A stretch of 64,000 bases of DNA from an uncultured Ruminiclostridium sp. GTDB taxonomy: Bacteria > Bacillota > Clostridia > Oscillospirales > Ruminococcaceae. The notes below the pieces were generated by a model. The model saw nothing but the letters and a program-made list of their open reading frames with translations. It searched no databases and was not told the DNA's origin. How positions within the stretch are numbered: the stretch's first letter is position 1; each line of letters starts with the position of its first letter. The stretch is from assembly GCA_947629925.1 (NCBI GenBank), contig CANRFO010000011.1:1-64000 (forward strand), read 5' to 3'. The position numbers were made by a program, and so were the translations under genes. Shown here piece after piece: positions 29,254-39,474 of this stretch.

Positions 29254-30459
29254 ATGATTATACAAGTGGCTGTTTTTAAGTACACCGCCACCGATGCTAG
29301 CGGTAAGACCATTCACGGCAAAGAAACTGCCGACGATAAGAATCAGCTTATTCAGAAGCTGCGCGAAAAGGGTATCTACTGCACTTCCTTCACAGAAGAG
29401 AAGGAAAAGACCCAGAAAGCCGATGCAAAATTCAAGACCAAGGACCTGTCATTTATGTCAAGGCAGATAAGTACCATGTTAAACTCAGGTATCAGCCTTG
29501 TAAAAGCATTGTCCATACTCGTTTCTCAGCAGGAAAACAAGAAACAGAAGGCTATCCTTACTGAGGTATACGACGATGTTCAGAGAGGTAAATCCTTCTC
29601 CGAAGCGCTTCAGGCACAGGGCGAAGCGTTCCCGAACCTGTTTGTGGGCATGGTCGCCGCAGGCGAGAGCAGCGGTAACTTGGATATGATCATGAATCGT
29701 CTTTCTACCCACTATGACAAGGAAAACAAGACAAACAACAAGATAAAGAGCGCTATGTCGTACCCTGCGGTTCTCGGTGTTATCATGCTGGTAATCGTTG
29801 TGGCGCTGTTCGCGTTCGTAATGCCTTCCTTTGCTGAAATGTTCACCGACCCTGAAAAGATACCTATATTCACAAAGATATTGCTGGCAGTCAGCGATTC
29901 GATGGTAAATTATCCGTTGATCTACATAGGCGTTATCGTCGCTTTAGTCCTGTTTATAAAGTTTATAAAGAAGGTTCCTGCGGTAAAGATGTGGTGGGAC
30001 AAGACCAAGTGCCGCATACCCAAAGCGGGAAAGCTTATCTGTACCATTTATACCGCTCGTTTCGCCCATACGATGAGCACTCTGTTTGCTTCGGGCATGC
30101 AGATGGTGGACTGTATCCAGAAATCGGTACAGACTTTGGGCAACAGTTACATCAACAAGGAATTTGAAAGCGTTATCGAAAGTGTAAAACAGGGCGACTC
30201 CCTTTCCGCTTCCATAGCGAGAACAGGAATATTCGACCCGATATTCACCTCGGTAATATACGTCGGTGAGGAATCAGGTAACCTTGACGACATTCTTGAA
30301 AAAACCGCCGACTACTATGATGATGAATCCGATACCGCGATAGATAAGCTCACAGCCATGCTCCAGCCTGCCATGATCCTTGTCATGGGCGTTCTGGTAC
30401 TTATGATACTGCTTGCCGTATATCCTGCGATGTACGAAGCGATGGGCAACGTTGGCTGA
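29254..30459 (+). CDS. pilC: Type IV pilus inner-membrane platform protein (PilC/GspF)
   Basis: T2SSF signature FMSRQISTMLNSGISLVKALSIL and duplicated domain. Confidence 0.95.
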   Translation: MIIQVAVFKYTATDASGKTIHGKETADDKNQLIQKLREKGIYCTSFTEEKEKTQKADAKFKTKDLSFMSRQISTMLNSGISLVKALSILVSQQENKKQKAILTEVYDDVQRGKSFSEALQAQGEAFPNLFVGMVAAGESSGNLDMIMNRLSTHYDKENKTNNKIKSAMSYPAVLGVIMLVIVVALFAFVMPSFAEMFTDPEKIPIFTKILLAVSDSMVNYPLIYIGVIVALVLFIKFIKKVPAVKMWWDKTKCRIPKAGKLICTIYTARFAHTMSTLFASGMQMVDCIQKSVQTLGNSYINKEFESVIESVKQGDSLSASIARTGIFDPIFTSVIYVGEESGNLDDILEKTADYYDDESDTAIDKLTAMLQPAMILVMGVLVLMILLAVYPAMYEAMGNVG

Positions 30460-30505
30460 TGCTCCAGACCAAAAATAAAAAATAAACCGAAAGGAAAAAA
30501 TACAT

Positions 30506-32056
30506 ATGCTTTCATTTGATTTTACCGACCGCCAGGTGAAGATCGTCCGCGGTTCGTTATCGGGAAGCAAGATCCGTATCATTCAGGTTGAAAAGCTTGA
30601 ACTGCCCGAAGGCATAATCGAAAACGGATTTGTAGCCGATGTCCCCATGCTCGCCAGCGAGATACTTGAGTTTCTCCAGTCCAAGGACATAAAGGACAAG
30701 GAGGTAATCGCCGAGATAGGCTCAGGTCTTATCCTGCACAAAGAGCTTCTTATCCCCAAGCCCAAGAACATGAAGAATTCATTCGTAATCGAAACGATGA
30801 TCCAGAACAACATGAACATCAACGCCGATTACAACATAACATTTAATATAGTTGAAGAAACTGAAGACGAAAACAAGAACCCCATGATAAGAGTAATGGC
30901 TACCGCCGTTCCTCAGAGACTGGTAGACGGTTATGTAAAGCTGTTTTCACATCTGGGACTTCCTCTCAAGTCTCTGTATGTAAGTACGAACTGCATTTCC
31001 CGTCTGGTTCAGAACAGCCAGAAGATGGCGGCTCAGATGCCTTTGATGATGGTCGAGGTCGAAAACGACTTTATAAGCATCAACCTTTATGATGACAGCC
31101 GCATACTTCTTTCCCGCCGTGTCAGCATAGACCTTGACGAGGAAGAGGACGAGAATGAGAGCCTTGTTCAGCTGGTATACGACAACGTGTTCCGTATGGT
31201 CCAGTTCATAAACGGACGTCCCGGTTCAAAGCCTCTTAAAGAGATAATTTTCTACGGACGTATCCCCGACTTTATCATGCTGACCAACGCCATGTCGTCC
31301 TTCAATACTTCCACGCATATACTGAGCGCACCCGGTAATGTTGTTTCCTTCTGTGAATACGACTTCGCGGAGTTTGCAAACGCTATCGCGGCGTTCTACA
31401 AGCTGAAGAAGGACTTCGACCGTATAGATATGCTTCAGGCTACCGCAGCCAAGGAAAAGAAGCAGATGGGCTCCTACGGCTTCGTACTGGCAGGATGTCT
31501 GCTGGGCGCGGTCGTGCTGGTCGGCGGAGCTTATCTTGTAATAAACGGGATCAACAACAGCATAAAGGGACAGACCGCCGTGATCGAAGCGGAGATAAAT
31601 TCCCCCGAAATACAGGACAGAATAAATCTGCTGAACGCCAAGGTAGAACGTCTCAACGGCATTTCGCTTTACAGCAACGCCATTCAGGAAGCGAAGCTCT
31701 TGTTTGACTTCCAGCCCAAGACCGTTACCGAAGTGCTTGAAAAGCTTGAAGAAAACCTGCCTGACGGAATGTACATAGAAGAAAATGTACAGGTCGACGG
31801 TTATGATGTAGTTGCTCACTTTGTCTGCGAAGATTATAACCAGCCTGCGGAATATGTAAAACAGCTTTACGAGCAGGGATATTTCGAGAACATCGTATAT
31901 ACAGGTTATGAAGGCGAAATTCCGACGGATAATGAAGACAACGACAATAATAACAACAACAATAACAATAACAACGCAAACGGACATGAAGACGTAACAT
32001 ATAAGTTTACGCTTTCGATGCTCCTGAAGGGAGGAAACGCATATGAATCTGAGTAA
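30506..32056 (+). CDS. PilM-PilN fusion protein
   Basis: PilM-like actin-fold N-terminus, then a single TM plus PilN-like periplasmic coiled region; poly-Asn tail. Confidence 0.8.
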   Translation: MLSFDFTDRQVKIVRGSLSGSKIRIIQVEKLELPEGIIENGFVADVPMLASEILEFLQSKDIKDKEVIAEIGSGLILHKELLIPKPKNMKNSFVIETMIQNNMNINADYNITFNIVEETEDENKNPMIRVMATAVPQRLVDGYVKLFSHLGLPLKSLYVSTNCISRLVQNSQKMAAQMPLMMVEVENDFISINLYDDSRILLSRRVSIDLDEEEDENESLVQLVYDNVFRMVQFINGRPGSKPLKEIIFYGRIPDFIMLTNAMSSFNTSTHILSAPGNVVSFCEYDFAEFANAIAAFYKLKKDFDRIDMLQATAAKEKKQMGSYGFVLAGCLLGAVVLVGGAYLVINGINNSIKGQTAVIEAEINSPEIQDRINLLNAKVERLNGISLYSNAIQEAKLLFDFQPKTVTEVLEKLEENLPDGMYIEENVQVDGYDVVAHFVCEDYNQPAEYVKQLYEQGYFENIVYTGYEGEIPTDNEDNDNNNNNNNNNNANGHEDVTYKFTLSMLLKGGNAYESE

Positions 32057-32945
32057 TAAGGAAAAAATCATCCTTGTTGTATTCCTGTCGATAGTTATTA
32101 TCGCCGTAGGATTGTTTGTGATCATCCTCCCCGAATATAACAATATTGAACCTAACCGAAACGCTCTTGACGCGGCAAAAGCCCGCAGGGACGAAGTTTA
32201 TCAGACGCTTTCAAGAGAAAGCACGATCGATCAGGAGATACAGGACGCTCTTGACGCAGCAAGCAAATATTCCCTTAACTTCTATGAAGACCTTACTCCT
32301 CATGAGGCGGACGTTATCCTGAGAGAGATACTGGAAGCCACCAATATGCATGCAGACTCTCTCTCCATCGGCAGCTACACCACTTCTACGCTTACAGTGG
32401 CAGATTATGTTGAAACAGCCGTTACATATCCTCTGAAGGAATATTCAGGCTATACTCCCGACCCCGTTATCGACGGAAGCGCTTATTCCATCGAATATGA
32501 CGAATCGGGCAACATAGTGATACCTGACGAAATAAAGGAACAGTTCCCTGAAAACACACTTCAGAACTATCTTATAGCTGTTCTTTCCACCCGTCAGCAG
32601 AGCGTCGGCGCCATAACGGTAGATTTCAACGTTTACGGCACAAGAGGTGATTTCCTCAAGTTCCTTGATTATGTAGCAGGACTTGAGAAAGCGACAATAA
32701 TAACCTCAACTCAGATAACCTACACTGAACAGCAAACATCTGAAAATGCAGGCAACAATGCGGCGGCAGGCGGCGAAGAAGGAGCCGAGGCTCCCGCACC
32801 TGCGGCGAACAATAACACCACGGAAACAGTCCATCTTGATGACAACGATGAGATAAACGTTCCTGTCTCCATTACTTTCTACTGCTCAACACCTTTGTCT
32901 CAGGAAGAAGTTACGGCTCCAGTATCTGCGGAACCCGAAGCTTAA
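32043..32945 (+). CDS. PilO-like pilus assembly protein
   Basis: Short cytoplasmic N-term, single TM, coiled coil, position after PilN. Confidence 0.8.
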   Translation: MNLSNKEKIILVVFLSIVIIAVGLFVIILPEYNNIEPNRNALDAAKARRDEVYQTLSRESTIDQEIQDALDAASKYSLNFYEDLTPHEADVILREILEATNMHADSLSIGSYTTSTLTVADYVETAVTYPLKEYSGYTPDPVIDGSAYSIEYDESGNIVIPDEIKEQFPENTLQNYLIAVLSTRQQSVGAITVDFNVYGTRGDFLKFLDYVAGLEKATIITSTQITYTEQQTSENAGNNAAAGGEEGAEAPAPAANNNTTETVHLDDNDEINVPVSITFYCSTPLSQEEVTAPVSAEPEA

Positions 32946-32978
32946 ATTTAACCATAGATTATTTATGAGGCGAAAAAA

Positions 32979-35240
32979 ATGAAAAAATTGCTTAACAAAA
33001 AAGGAAGCGTGCTATTCCTTGTGGTAGTTGTAATGTCGCTGCTTATCATAGCTGCTTCGGCAACTTACTATGTAGTAAGCAGTCAGCGCTCGTCCGTAGA
33101 AGTCCACTACGCCACCGAGCAGTCCTACCAGACCGCCTTGTCAGTGAGCGAGACGGTTGAGGACTATTTTACTGCCTTAAACGGAAAGATCACCAGTGGG
33201 CAGCTAAAATATGAAGATACCCTTTTTAAGAAAATGATGGAAATGCAACCGGGTAAGGATCATGCATTGACTTCCGACAGTAACGATCTTGCACAGTATG
33301 GTTTGGGCAATTTTGATCTGACGATTGTCAAGAGCGATAAATCCACTGATAAAGAAGGTATTTTCGATATTACCACAAAAGCCGTTACAAATGGCGAAAC
33401 TACCACGTTGACTCAGGTGTGGAAGATTGAATTTGAACAGACTGAGACAACATATTTCACCAGATTTCTTACCAGTACAGGAAAAGGAAGACCTGAGGAC
33501 TGTTATGTAGTTGCGTTGCAGATCTTTGGCGAAGCGTATTTTGAAAACGAATTTACCAAAATGAGCAAGCCTACAGCAGTAAACAGAAATTTGTATTCAA
33601 CAGGTACATGGGTTGATGACGGCGTAAATTTCAGTAATGCGGAAAATGCGGATATTATTGTTGCCGAAAATGTTTACATGGAAACCACAGAAAACGGCGA
33701 TATGCATCTTAATCGTTTATTTGTTGGCGGAAATCTTTTAGACAGCCAAAAGAGCATAACTGCAAAAGCGGCATACATTCTTGGCGATATGACATTTACA
33801 AGAAAAGGAAGCGCTGCAACGACCTATTTTGTTAGAAATGATTGCTATATAGGTCATTCTTTAGGCAATGGTGCCGTTGCATATATCGGCGGGGATTTGC
33901 ATCTTTTAAATAAAGGTGAGCACGGATTGAGCAACGAACAGTTTTATGTTAAGGGAAATGTTTATGATGACAGTCCGAATGGCGCACTTAGTAATATAGT
34001 TGAATGTGGTGGAACGATATACAGAAATGGTGTTCCTCTTGAAGAAAGTAAGCAGCTTCACAGTTCAGGCGTAGAAAATACGATTTTATCTAAAATGCAG
34101 GAGATTTCTGAGGCTACTCAGGATGATGACAAGTCTACTGCTGACGTATTTTCCAGCTGGAATGCCGTTGAAACATTTATTGATAACTCTACCGTTCGTG
34201 GAAATTATAAATCATGGAATGCTGAAAAGTTGTTTACCGAACCCGGAGCAATATATTATGATGCTCCTACCATAGATATAGATTCAGCTATTACATATTT
34301 AGATTCAAGTATTCCGGGTGCGTATGTCGATTTGACGGACACAGGCAGAGGCAGTAAGGTTGAGTCTCCTGATAATTATCATTTTGTCGCGACAATAGCT
34401 GAAAGCTGTCGGTTGTATCCGTTTACAAAGGCGAGAGGCTATGGTGACAATATAGTCATTGACGCTTCAAAAGAAGATATATACATATACCTTGACCCTA
34501 ACGGAGGAGATACTTTTTCTTTCTTCGGCAGTAATAGTGGTTGCCATGTGTATGTAAAAGGGGAATATGCGGTTATATTCGTTCTTCCTGATAACATTAC
34601 GTTTAAGGGAGGTAATCAGCAGTTTGTCGGTCATTATGACATTGCTCATAAAATCAAAGACTTAAAGGAACCGTTTACAGGAATAGAGAACAACTATTGT
34701 TATGACATTACAAATGAAACTGATTTTAACAATAAACTGGGTGAAGGTGTTCTGAAAACCGAAACGAAGGTAAAGACAGCTTCAGACGGCTCTGTCATGA
34801 AAGATGCAGACGGAAATGATATAACTTATAAAGTCAGCTATCTTGATGAAAGTAAGTTTGGAGACAACGGAAATAAAGTTCATAACAATATTTTCCTTGT
34901 TGCAAACGGAACTAATAACACATGGGATTTGGATGCTGCATTTACTCTCTGCGGATATATTTATGCGCCAAAAACATATATAAACCTGAAGAGATCAGGC
35001 GGTGGCTGTATGCAGTTCTATGGCGGTCTTATAGTAGGAAGTTATGAGTATTCAAACGAATCGGCTTTCCTTGGGTTCGTTGAACCGTATGACCCATACA
35101 CAACTATTCCTGAGAGATACGGAAACAATATCGTATCATATCTTATCAGTCAAGCTGATGATGGATTTATAGAAGATGAAGACGGTGATGACGAAGATCA
35201 GCAATCAAGGACCAAAGCTACACTGTTAGGATATAAATAA
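32979..35240 (+). CDS. Large PilX-like pilus-associated protein (753 aa)
   Basis: MKKLLNKKGSVLFLVVVVMSLLIIAASATYYVVSSQRS N-terminus as in PilX-type proteins; large ectodomain. Confidence 0.75.
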   Translation: MKKLLNKKGSVLFLVVVVMSLLIIAASATYYVVSSQRSSVEVHYATEQSYQTALSVSETVEDYFTALNGKITSGQLKYEDTLFKKMMEMQPGKDHALTSDSNDLAQYGLGNFDLTIVKSDKSTDKEGIFDITTKAVTNGETTTLTQVWKIEFEQTETTYFTRFLTSTGKGRPEDCYVVALQIFGEAYFENEFTKMSKPTAVNRNLYSTGTWVDDGVNFSNAENADIIVAENVYMETTENGDMHLNRLFVGGNLLDSQKSITAKAAYILGDMTFTRKGSAATTYFVRNDCYIGHSLGNGAVAYIGGDLHLLNKGEHGLSNEQFYVKGNVYDDSPNGALSNIVECGGTIYRNGVPLEESKQLHSSGVENTILSKMQEISEATQDDDKSTADVFSSWNAVETFIDNSTVRGNYKSWNAEKLFTEPGAIYYDAPTIDIDSAITYLDSSIPGAYVDLTDTGRGSKVESPDNYHFVATIAESCRLYPFTKARGYGDNIVIDASKEDIYIYLDPNGGDTFSFFGSNSGCHVYVKGEYAVIFVLPDNITFKGGNQQFVGHYDIAHKIKDLKEPFTGIENNYCYDITNETDFNNKLGEGVLKTETKVKTASDGSVMKDADGNDITYKVSYLDESKFGDNGNKVHNNIFLVANGTNNTWDLDAAFTLCGYIYAPKTYINLKRSGGGCMQFYGGLIVGSYEYSNESAFLGFVEPYDPYTTIPERYGNNIVSYLISQADDGFIEDEDGDDEDQQSRTKATLLGYK

Positions 35241-35260
35241 TGAAAGGAGAGCGACAGGAT

Positions 35261-36070
35261 ATGAAAAAAAATCTGAAAAAAGGTTTTACCCTTGTAGAAT
35301 GTGTTGTGGCTATGGCAATACTTGTCGTTATGGCACTTCTCCTTTCAATGTTGCTTACTGCGACTGTAAATCTTCGCAATCATAACGTGAAAGTAGAAAA
35401 TCAGATCGACGATCAAGTGGAAGCAATCGCACAAAAAGACGCTCTTATCAGCGAAGATGTTGATGCTGCAAAAGCAGACATAAAGATTGGCGGAAAAACG
35501 ATTTCCGGTGCCAATGCTAAAAAGGTATATTTTGGCGATTCTTTTGATGTTCAAGTTGGTGCAATTGATTATAATATTGAAGGAGTTAATGTTGGCGGCG
35601 ATGAAGGTGATCCTGACGAGAGTGAAACCCCGTCTGAAACTCCTGATGATGAGGATGATAAGGTAAAATATGTATATGGTGCGCTTGATATATCAGGAAA
35701 AGTAAAATTTTTAGAGATAAGAGATAATTCTGTTAACAGTCGCGGAATGTATCCTGATTATGACAGCCCTGTAATTACGGCAGTATGGAAAGTATCATTT
35801 AATCCTGCAGGAACCGCTTCTCCGGGAAAAGGCTTGAAGATTGTTTTGCCTACCGGCGCTAAACCTGTGTCTTACGCAATAGAAATGAATTATAATTGTA
35901 AAGTTCAGGATATAGGAAACGGTACTATAAGGTTTGAACCTTCAGAATATGGCGGTATAGCTTATACTTCTGCTTACATTGAATTTCAAATTGATACGAA
36001 CATATATGAATATAAAACTCCTGAACAATTGTATGGTTCAAACGAAGTAGCGAAAGATTCCAATATTTAA
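35261..36070 (+). CDS. Prepilin-type protein
   Basis: KKGFTLVECVVAMAIL type III signal; AAAGGAGAG RBS before ATG 35261. Confidence 0.88.
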   Translation: MKKNLKKGFTLVECVVAMAILVVMALLLSMLLTATVNLRNHNVKVENQIDDQVEAIAQKDALISEDVDAAKADIKIGGKTISGANAKKVYFGDSFDVQVGAIDYNIEGVNVGGDEGDPDESETPSETPDDEDDKVKYVYGALDISGKVKFLEIRDNSVNSRGMYPDYDSPVITAVWKVSFNPAGTASPGKGLKIVLPTGAKPVSYAIEMNYNCKVQDIGNGTIRFEPSEYGGIAYTSAYIEFQIDTNIYEYKTPEQLYGSNEVAKDSNI

Positions 36071-36081
36071 TGAGGTGACTC

Positions 36082-36813
36082 ATGAAACACCGTATAAAAC
36101 GTATATTTAACAAAAAAGGTCTGACGCTGGTCGAGATACTGGTCGTTCTCCTTGTTTCATCTATTATCCTTGCGATAGCGATGAATATGATGGGACCTGT
36201 AAACAACCTTATGAATTCCGTCAGATCAAACGCTCAGATGGATATGATGTGCGACTCCGCCAACGAATATATCCGCGGAAAGATCCAGGCAGCTAAAAGC
36301 TTGAAGATCTACCGCCTGACGGAACAAAACATGCTTCCCGGTTCCGGGGGTGCTGTTCCTGCTGTTTCCGACGTATATGTGATTGCCGTCCTGAATGTAA
36401 AGTCCTCAGCCAGCACTCCAGAATACAGACTTTTTGATTTCGGAAGAGTAGCTTCAGGTGATGAGATCATGGCACTTATAAATGAGAGCGTTCTCAATAT
36501 TGGTAATGCCGTAGATAAATACGCCGTATTCAATGAAGCGTTCTATCAGGATTCAAGCTATGCGTTAGAGATCCTTAATGGCGACAGCGGCAAGAAATGG
36601 CTGGAGATACATAGCCAATGCCAGCAAATCGAAAACGGCAGGGTAGAGATCGTAAATCAGATCCGCGCCCTGAAGTTCAAGCTGCTCAACTCATTTGCTT
36701 CTGTAGATTATGTAAGCGATGATGTACCTGTCATTGAAGAAGACGACATTTCCATTGAAGGCGCACCCTATTTGATAGTTTACAAAAAGGTTGACTTTAC
36801 GGCAGCGCCGTAA
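36082..36813 (+). CDS. Prepilin-type protein
   Basis: NKKGLTLVEILVVLLVSSIIL type III signal. Confidence 0.9.
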   Translation: MKHRIKRIFNKKGLTLVEILVVLLVSSIILAIAMNMMGPVNNLMNSVRSNAQMDMMCDSANEYIRGKIQAAKSLKIYRLTEQNMLPGSGGAVPAVSDVYVIAVLNVKSSASTPEYRLFDFGRVASGDEIMALINESVLNIGNAVDKYAVFNEAFYQDSSYALEILNGDSGKKWLEIHSQCQQIENGRVEIVNQIRALKFKLLNSFASVDYVSDDVPVIEEDDISIEGAPYLIVYKKVDFTAAP

Positions 36814-36820
36814 ATATGAA

Positions 36821-36846
36821 AAAGGCGGGAAAAACCCCGCCTTTAA
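36821..36846. terminator. Terminator between convergent prepilin and pilD
   Basis: AAAGGCGGG-aaaaac-CCCGCCTTT. Confidence 0.75.
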
Positions 36847-36866
36847 CCTGCTTTTTATGACCTGCT

Positions 36867-37628
36867 TCAGCCCATGAGCCCGAGATAAGCGTTGATAATA
36901 TCGTTTCCGAACAGATATCCCACCGCGATCCCCACCGCAAGATACGGTCCGAAGCAGATAACGTTGTTTTTGGTAACGGCCTTTATTATTATCCCGCCTA
37001 TTGCGCCGAGAAGTATCCCTATCAGCGCCGCAGGGACGATGCTCCAGCCCAGCAGAAGACCTGCCGCCGCCATAAGCTGAACGTCTCCGCCGCCCATAGC
37101 GCCGAGAAACGCGAGTATCGCGAAAGGAACAGCTATGATAGCTGCGCCGATCAGATGTTCATACCAGGCGGCTCCGTCGGGAATGAAAATGGAAGTTATC
37201 AGCGAGATCAATCCCAGCACAGCGATGATAATGCTGCATGTATAAGGTATTTCCTGCCTGTCAATGTCCCAGAGGCTGAGTATTATGAGCGTGGGAAAAA
37301 GTATCACCGCGTAAATAAGCTCTGTTGACAGTCCCAGCGCCAGATAGGCGCCGACGAAGGAAAGTCCGCTTATAAGCTCGACTATCATGTACCTTGGCGA
37401 GATCCTGCTTTTGCAGAAGCGGCACTTGCCGCCGAGTATGATCCAGCTCAGTATAGGTATAAGGTCGCGGTTAAGTATCTGTTTTCCGCAGCTTGTGCAG
37501 TGGGAGCGTCCCTTTACAATGGATTCCTTGATGGGAACACGGTAAGCTATCACATTGAGAAAGCTTCCGATAACGCTTCCGAAGAAAAGCATTATTATGC
37601 AGATCAATACTTGTGTAAAAATTTCCAT
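36867..37628 (-). CDS. pilD: Prepilin peptidase PilD
   Basis: Two CxxC pairs, SFLNVIAYRVP, DIDRQEIP, GGGDVQLMAA aspartyl motifs. Confidence 0.95.
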   Translation of the reverse strand: MEIFTQVLICIIMLFFGSVIGSFLNVIAYRVPIKESIVKGRSHCTSCGKQILNRDLIPILSWIILGGKCRFCKSRISPRYMIVELISGLSFVGAYLALGLSTELIYAVILFPTLIILSLWDIDRQEIPYTCSIIIAVLGLISLITSIFIPDGAAWYEHLIGAAIIAVPFAILAFLGAMGGGDVQLMAAAGLLLGWSIVPAALIGILLGAIGGIIIKAVTKNNVICFGPYLAVGIAVGYLFGNDIINAYLGLMG

Positions 37629-37744
37629 AATTTCTTTCTCCTTGATTTATTGAACCTATTGTAACACGAAACGAAAAAAATAGCAAGTTTATCCTTATAA
37701 AAATTCTTCATCAATCCCTTTAGGAAAGGAACGGTAACAATCAT

Positions 37745-39439
37745 ATGAAAAGCGTACCGATAGGTCAGCTTCTCGTAGAAGCCGGCTATATCACCGAGGA
37801 GCAGCTAAGCGACGCCCTTCATCAGCAAAAAACGACTTTTAACGGTGAAAAGCTGGGTGAAATTCTCCTGAAGCTGGGCTACGTCAGCGAAACTCAGGTG
37901 GTACACGCCCTGTCCACAAGATTAAAGGTCCCCTACATCGACCTCGTTACTGCAAAGATCGACGTAGAAGCCGTAAAGAAAATACCTGAGGAGGTTGCCC
38001 GCAAGAACACGGTCATCGGTTATAAAATATCCGCAGGACGTCTTTATGTGGCTACCAACGACCCTGTAAACTTCTACATATTTGAAGAGCTGAAGATAAC
38101 GGCAGGTATGGAAATATACCCCATGCTTGCCACAAAGTCGGCGATAATCGACGCCATCGACCGCGCGTACTCACAGAACACCACCAACGATATCATGAAC
38201 GATATCAACCAGGAGTACGACGCCAACGCCGCTCTCATGCAGGCGGAGCTTGAAAACTCCGAGGAGCGTATAGATAACGCCCCTGTTGTAAAGCTGGTAA
38301 ATACTCTTGTTGACAGCGCATTCAGAAAGAACGCTTCGGATATTCACATCGAGCCTTTCAAGACAAAGACCCGCATACGTTATCGTATCGACGGCGAGCT
38401 TGTTGAGCAGATGTCCGTAAAAGCCAACGTACATAACGCGCTCATAACCCGTATAAAGATCCTTTCTGGTATGAATATCGCTGAAAAGAGAATACCTCTT
38501 GACGGCCGTTTCGGAACCACTATCGACGGCGTGAACCTTGACGTCCGTGTCAGCACCATTCCTACCGTTTACGGTGAGAAGTGCGTTATCCGTCTGCTTT
38601 CCACCGCAGATGAAAAGGCGAGAAAGATAACCGACCTTGGTATGACGGACTACAACTACGAAATGTTCAAGAGCATTATCCGCTGTCCTCACGGCGTTAT
38701 GCTGGTTACAGGCCCTACGGGTTCAGGTAAGTCTACCACACTTTACGCCGCGCTGGGCGAGCTGTCCAAGCCTAACGTAAACATCGTTACCGTTGAGGAC
38801 CCTGTGGAAAAGAAAATGGACGGCATAAACCAGGTGCAGATAAACGCAAAGGCAGGCATGACCTTTGCCGCCGCTCTGCGTAGTATCCTTCGTCAGGACC
38901 CTGACGTTATAATGCTCGGTGAGATCCGTGACGGTGAGACCGCCGACATCGCGATCCGCGCCGCTATCACGGGACACTTGGTTCTGTCAACACTGCATAC
39001 AAACGACGCTGCAAGCACTATACTCCGTCTTGTTGATATGGGCGTTGCGCCGTACATGGTCGCTTCGTCGCTTATCGGCGTTGTTGCACAGCGTCTTGTA
39101 AAAATACTCTGCCCCGCCTGCAAGGAGAAGATAATCCTCAGCGACCCCGCTGACCTTCGCCTTATAGGAAAAACCGAAAGAACAGCTGTTTACGCTCCGC
39201 GTCTCGGCGGCTGCCATGAGTGCGGCGGAACAGGCTATCACGGCCGTACCGCTATCCATGAGATAATCGTTGCGGGAAACGATATAAAAGAGCTTATCTC
39301 AAGCAACGCTACCGCCGAAGAAATCGGCAATCAGGCAAGAAAGAACGGCACGAAGCTCCTGCGTGAAAACGTGACCGATATGGTGCTGAGAGGCGAGACC
39401 TCTATGGATGAGCTTGTAAAAGCGACATACAGCATCTAA
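37745..39439 (+). CDS. pilB: Pilus assembly ATPase PilB/GspE
   Basis: GspII_E N-domain, GPTGSGKSTTLYAAL, EIRDGETADIAIRAAITGHLVLSTLHTNDA. Confidence 0.96.
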   Translation: MKSVPIGQLLVEAGYITEEQLSDALHQQKTTFNGEKLGEILLKLGYVSETQVVHALSTRLKVPYIDLVTAKIDVEAVKKIPEEVARKNTVIGYKISAGRLYVATNDPVNFYIFEELKITAGMEIYPMLATKSAIIDAIDRAYSQNTTNDIMNDINQEYDANAALMQAELENSEERIDNAPVVKLVNTLVDSAFRKNASDIHIEPFKTKTRIRYRIDGELVEQMSVKANVHNALITRIKILSGMNIAEKRIPLDGRFGTTIDGVNLDVRVSTIPTVYGEKCVIRLLSTADEKARKITDLGMTDYNYEMFKSIIRCPHGVMLVTGPTGSGKSTTLYAALGELSKPNVNIVTVEDPVEKKMDGINQVQINAKAGMTFAAALRSILRQDPDVIMLGEIRDGETADIAIRAAITGHLVLSTLHTNDAASTILRLVDMGVAPYMVASSLIGVVAQRLVKILCPACKEKIILSDPADLRLIGKTERTAVYAPRLGGCHECGGTGYHGRTAIHEIIVAGNDIKELISSNATAEEIGNQARKNGTKLLRENVTDMVLRGETSMDELVKATYSI

Positions 39440-39474
39440 AATAAATCTAAATACTTTGAAAGGAACCGAAAACT

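Noticed and set aside
31226-32143. 305-aa minus-strand ORF in the pilus locus
   Set aside because: Overlaps pilM-N and pilO in antisense; sequence is low-complexity Val/Ile from antisense of Asn/Asp codons
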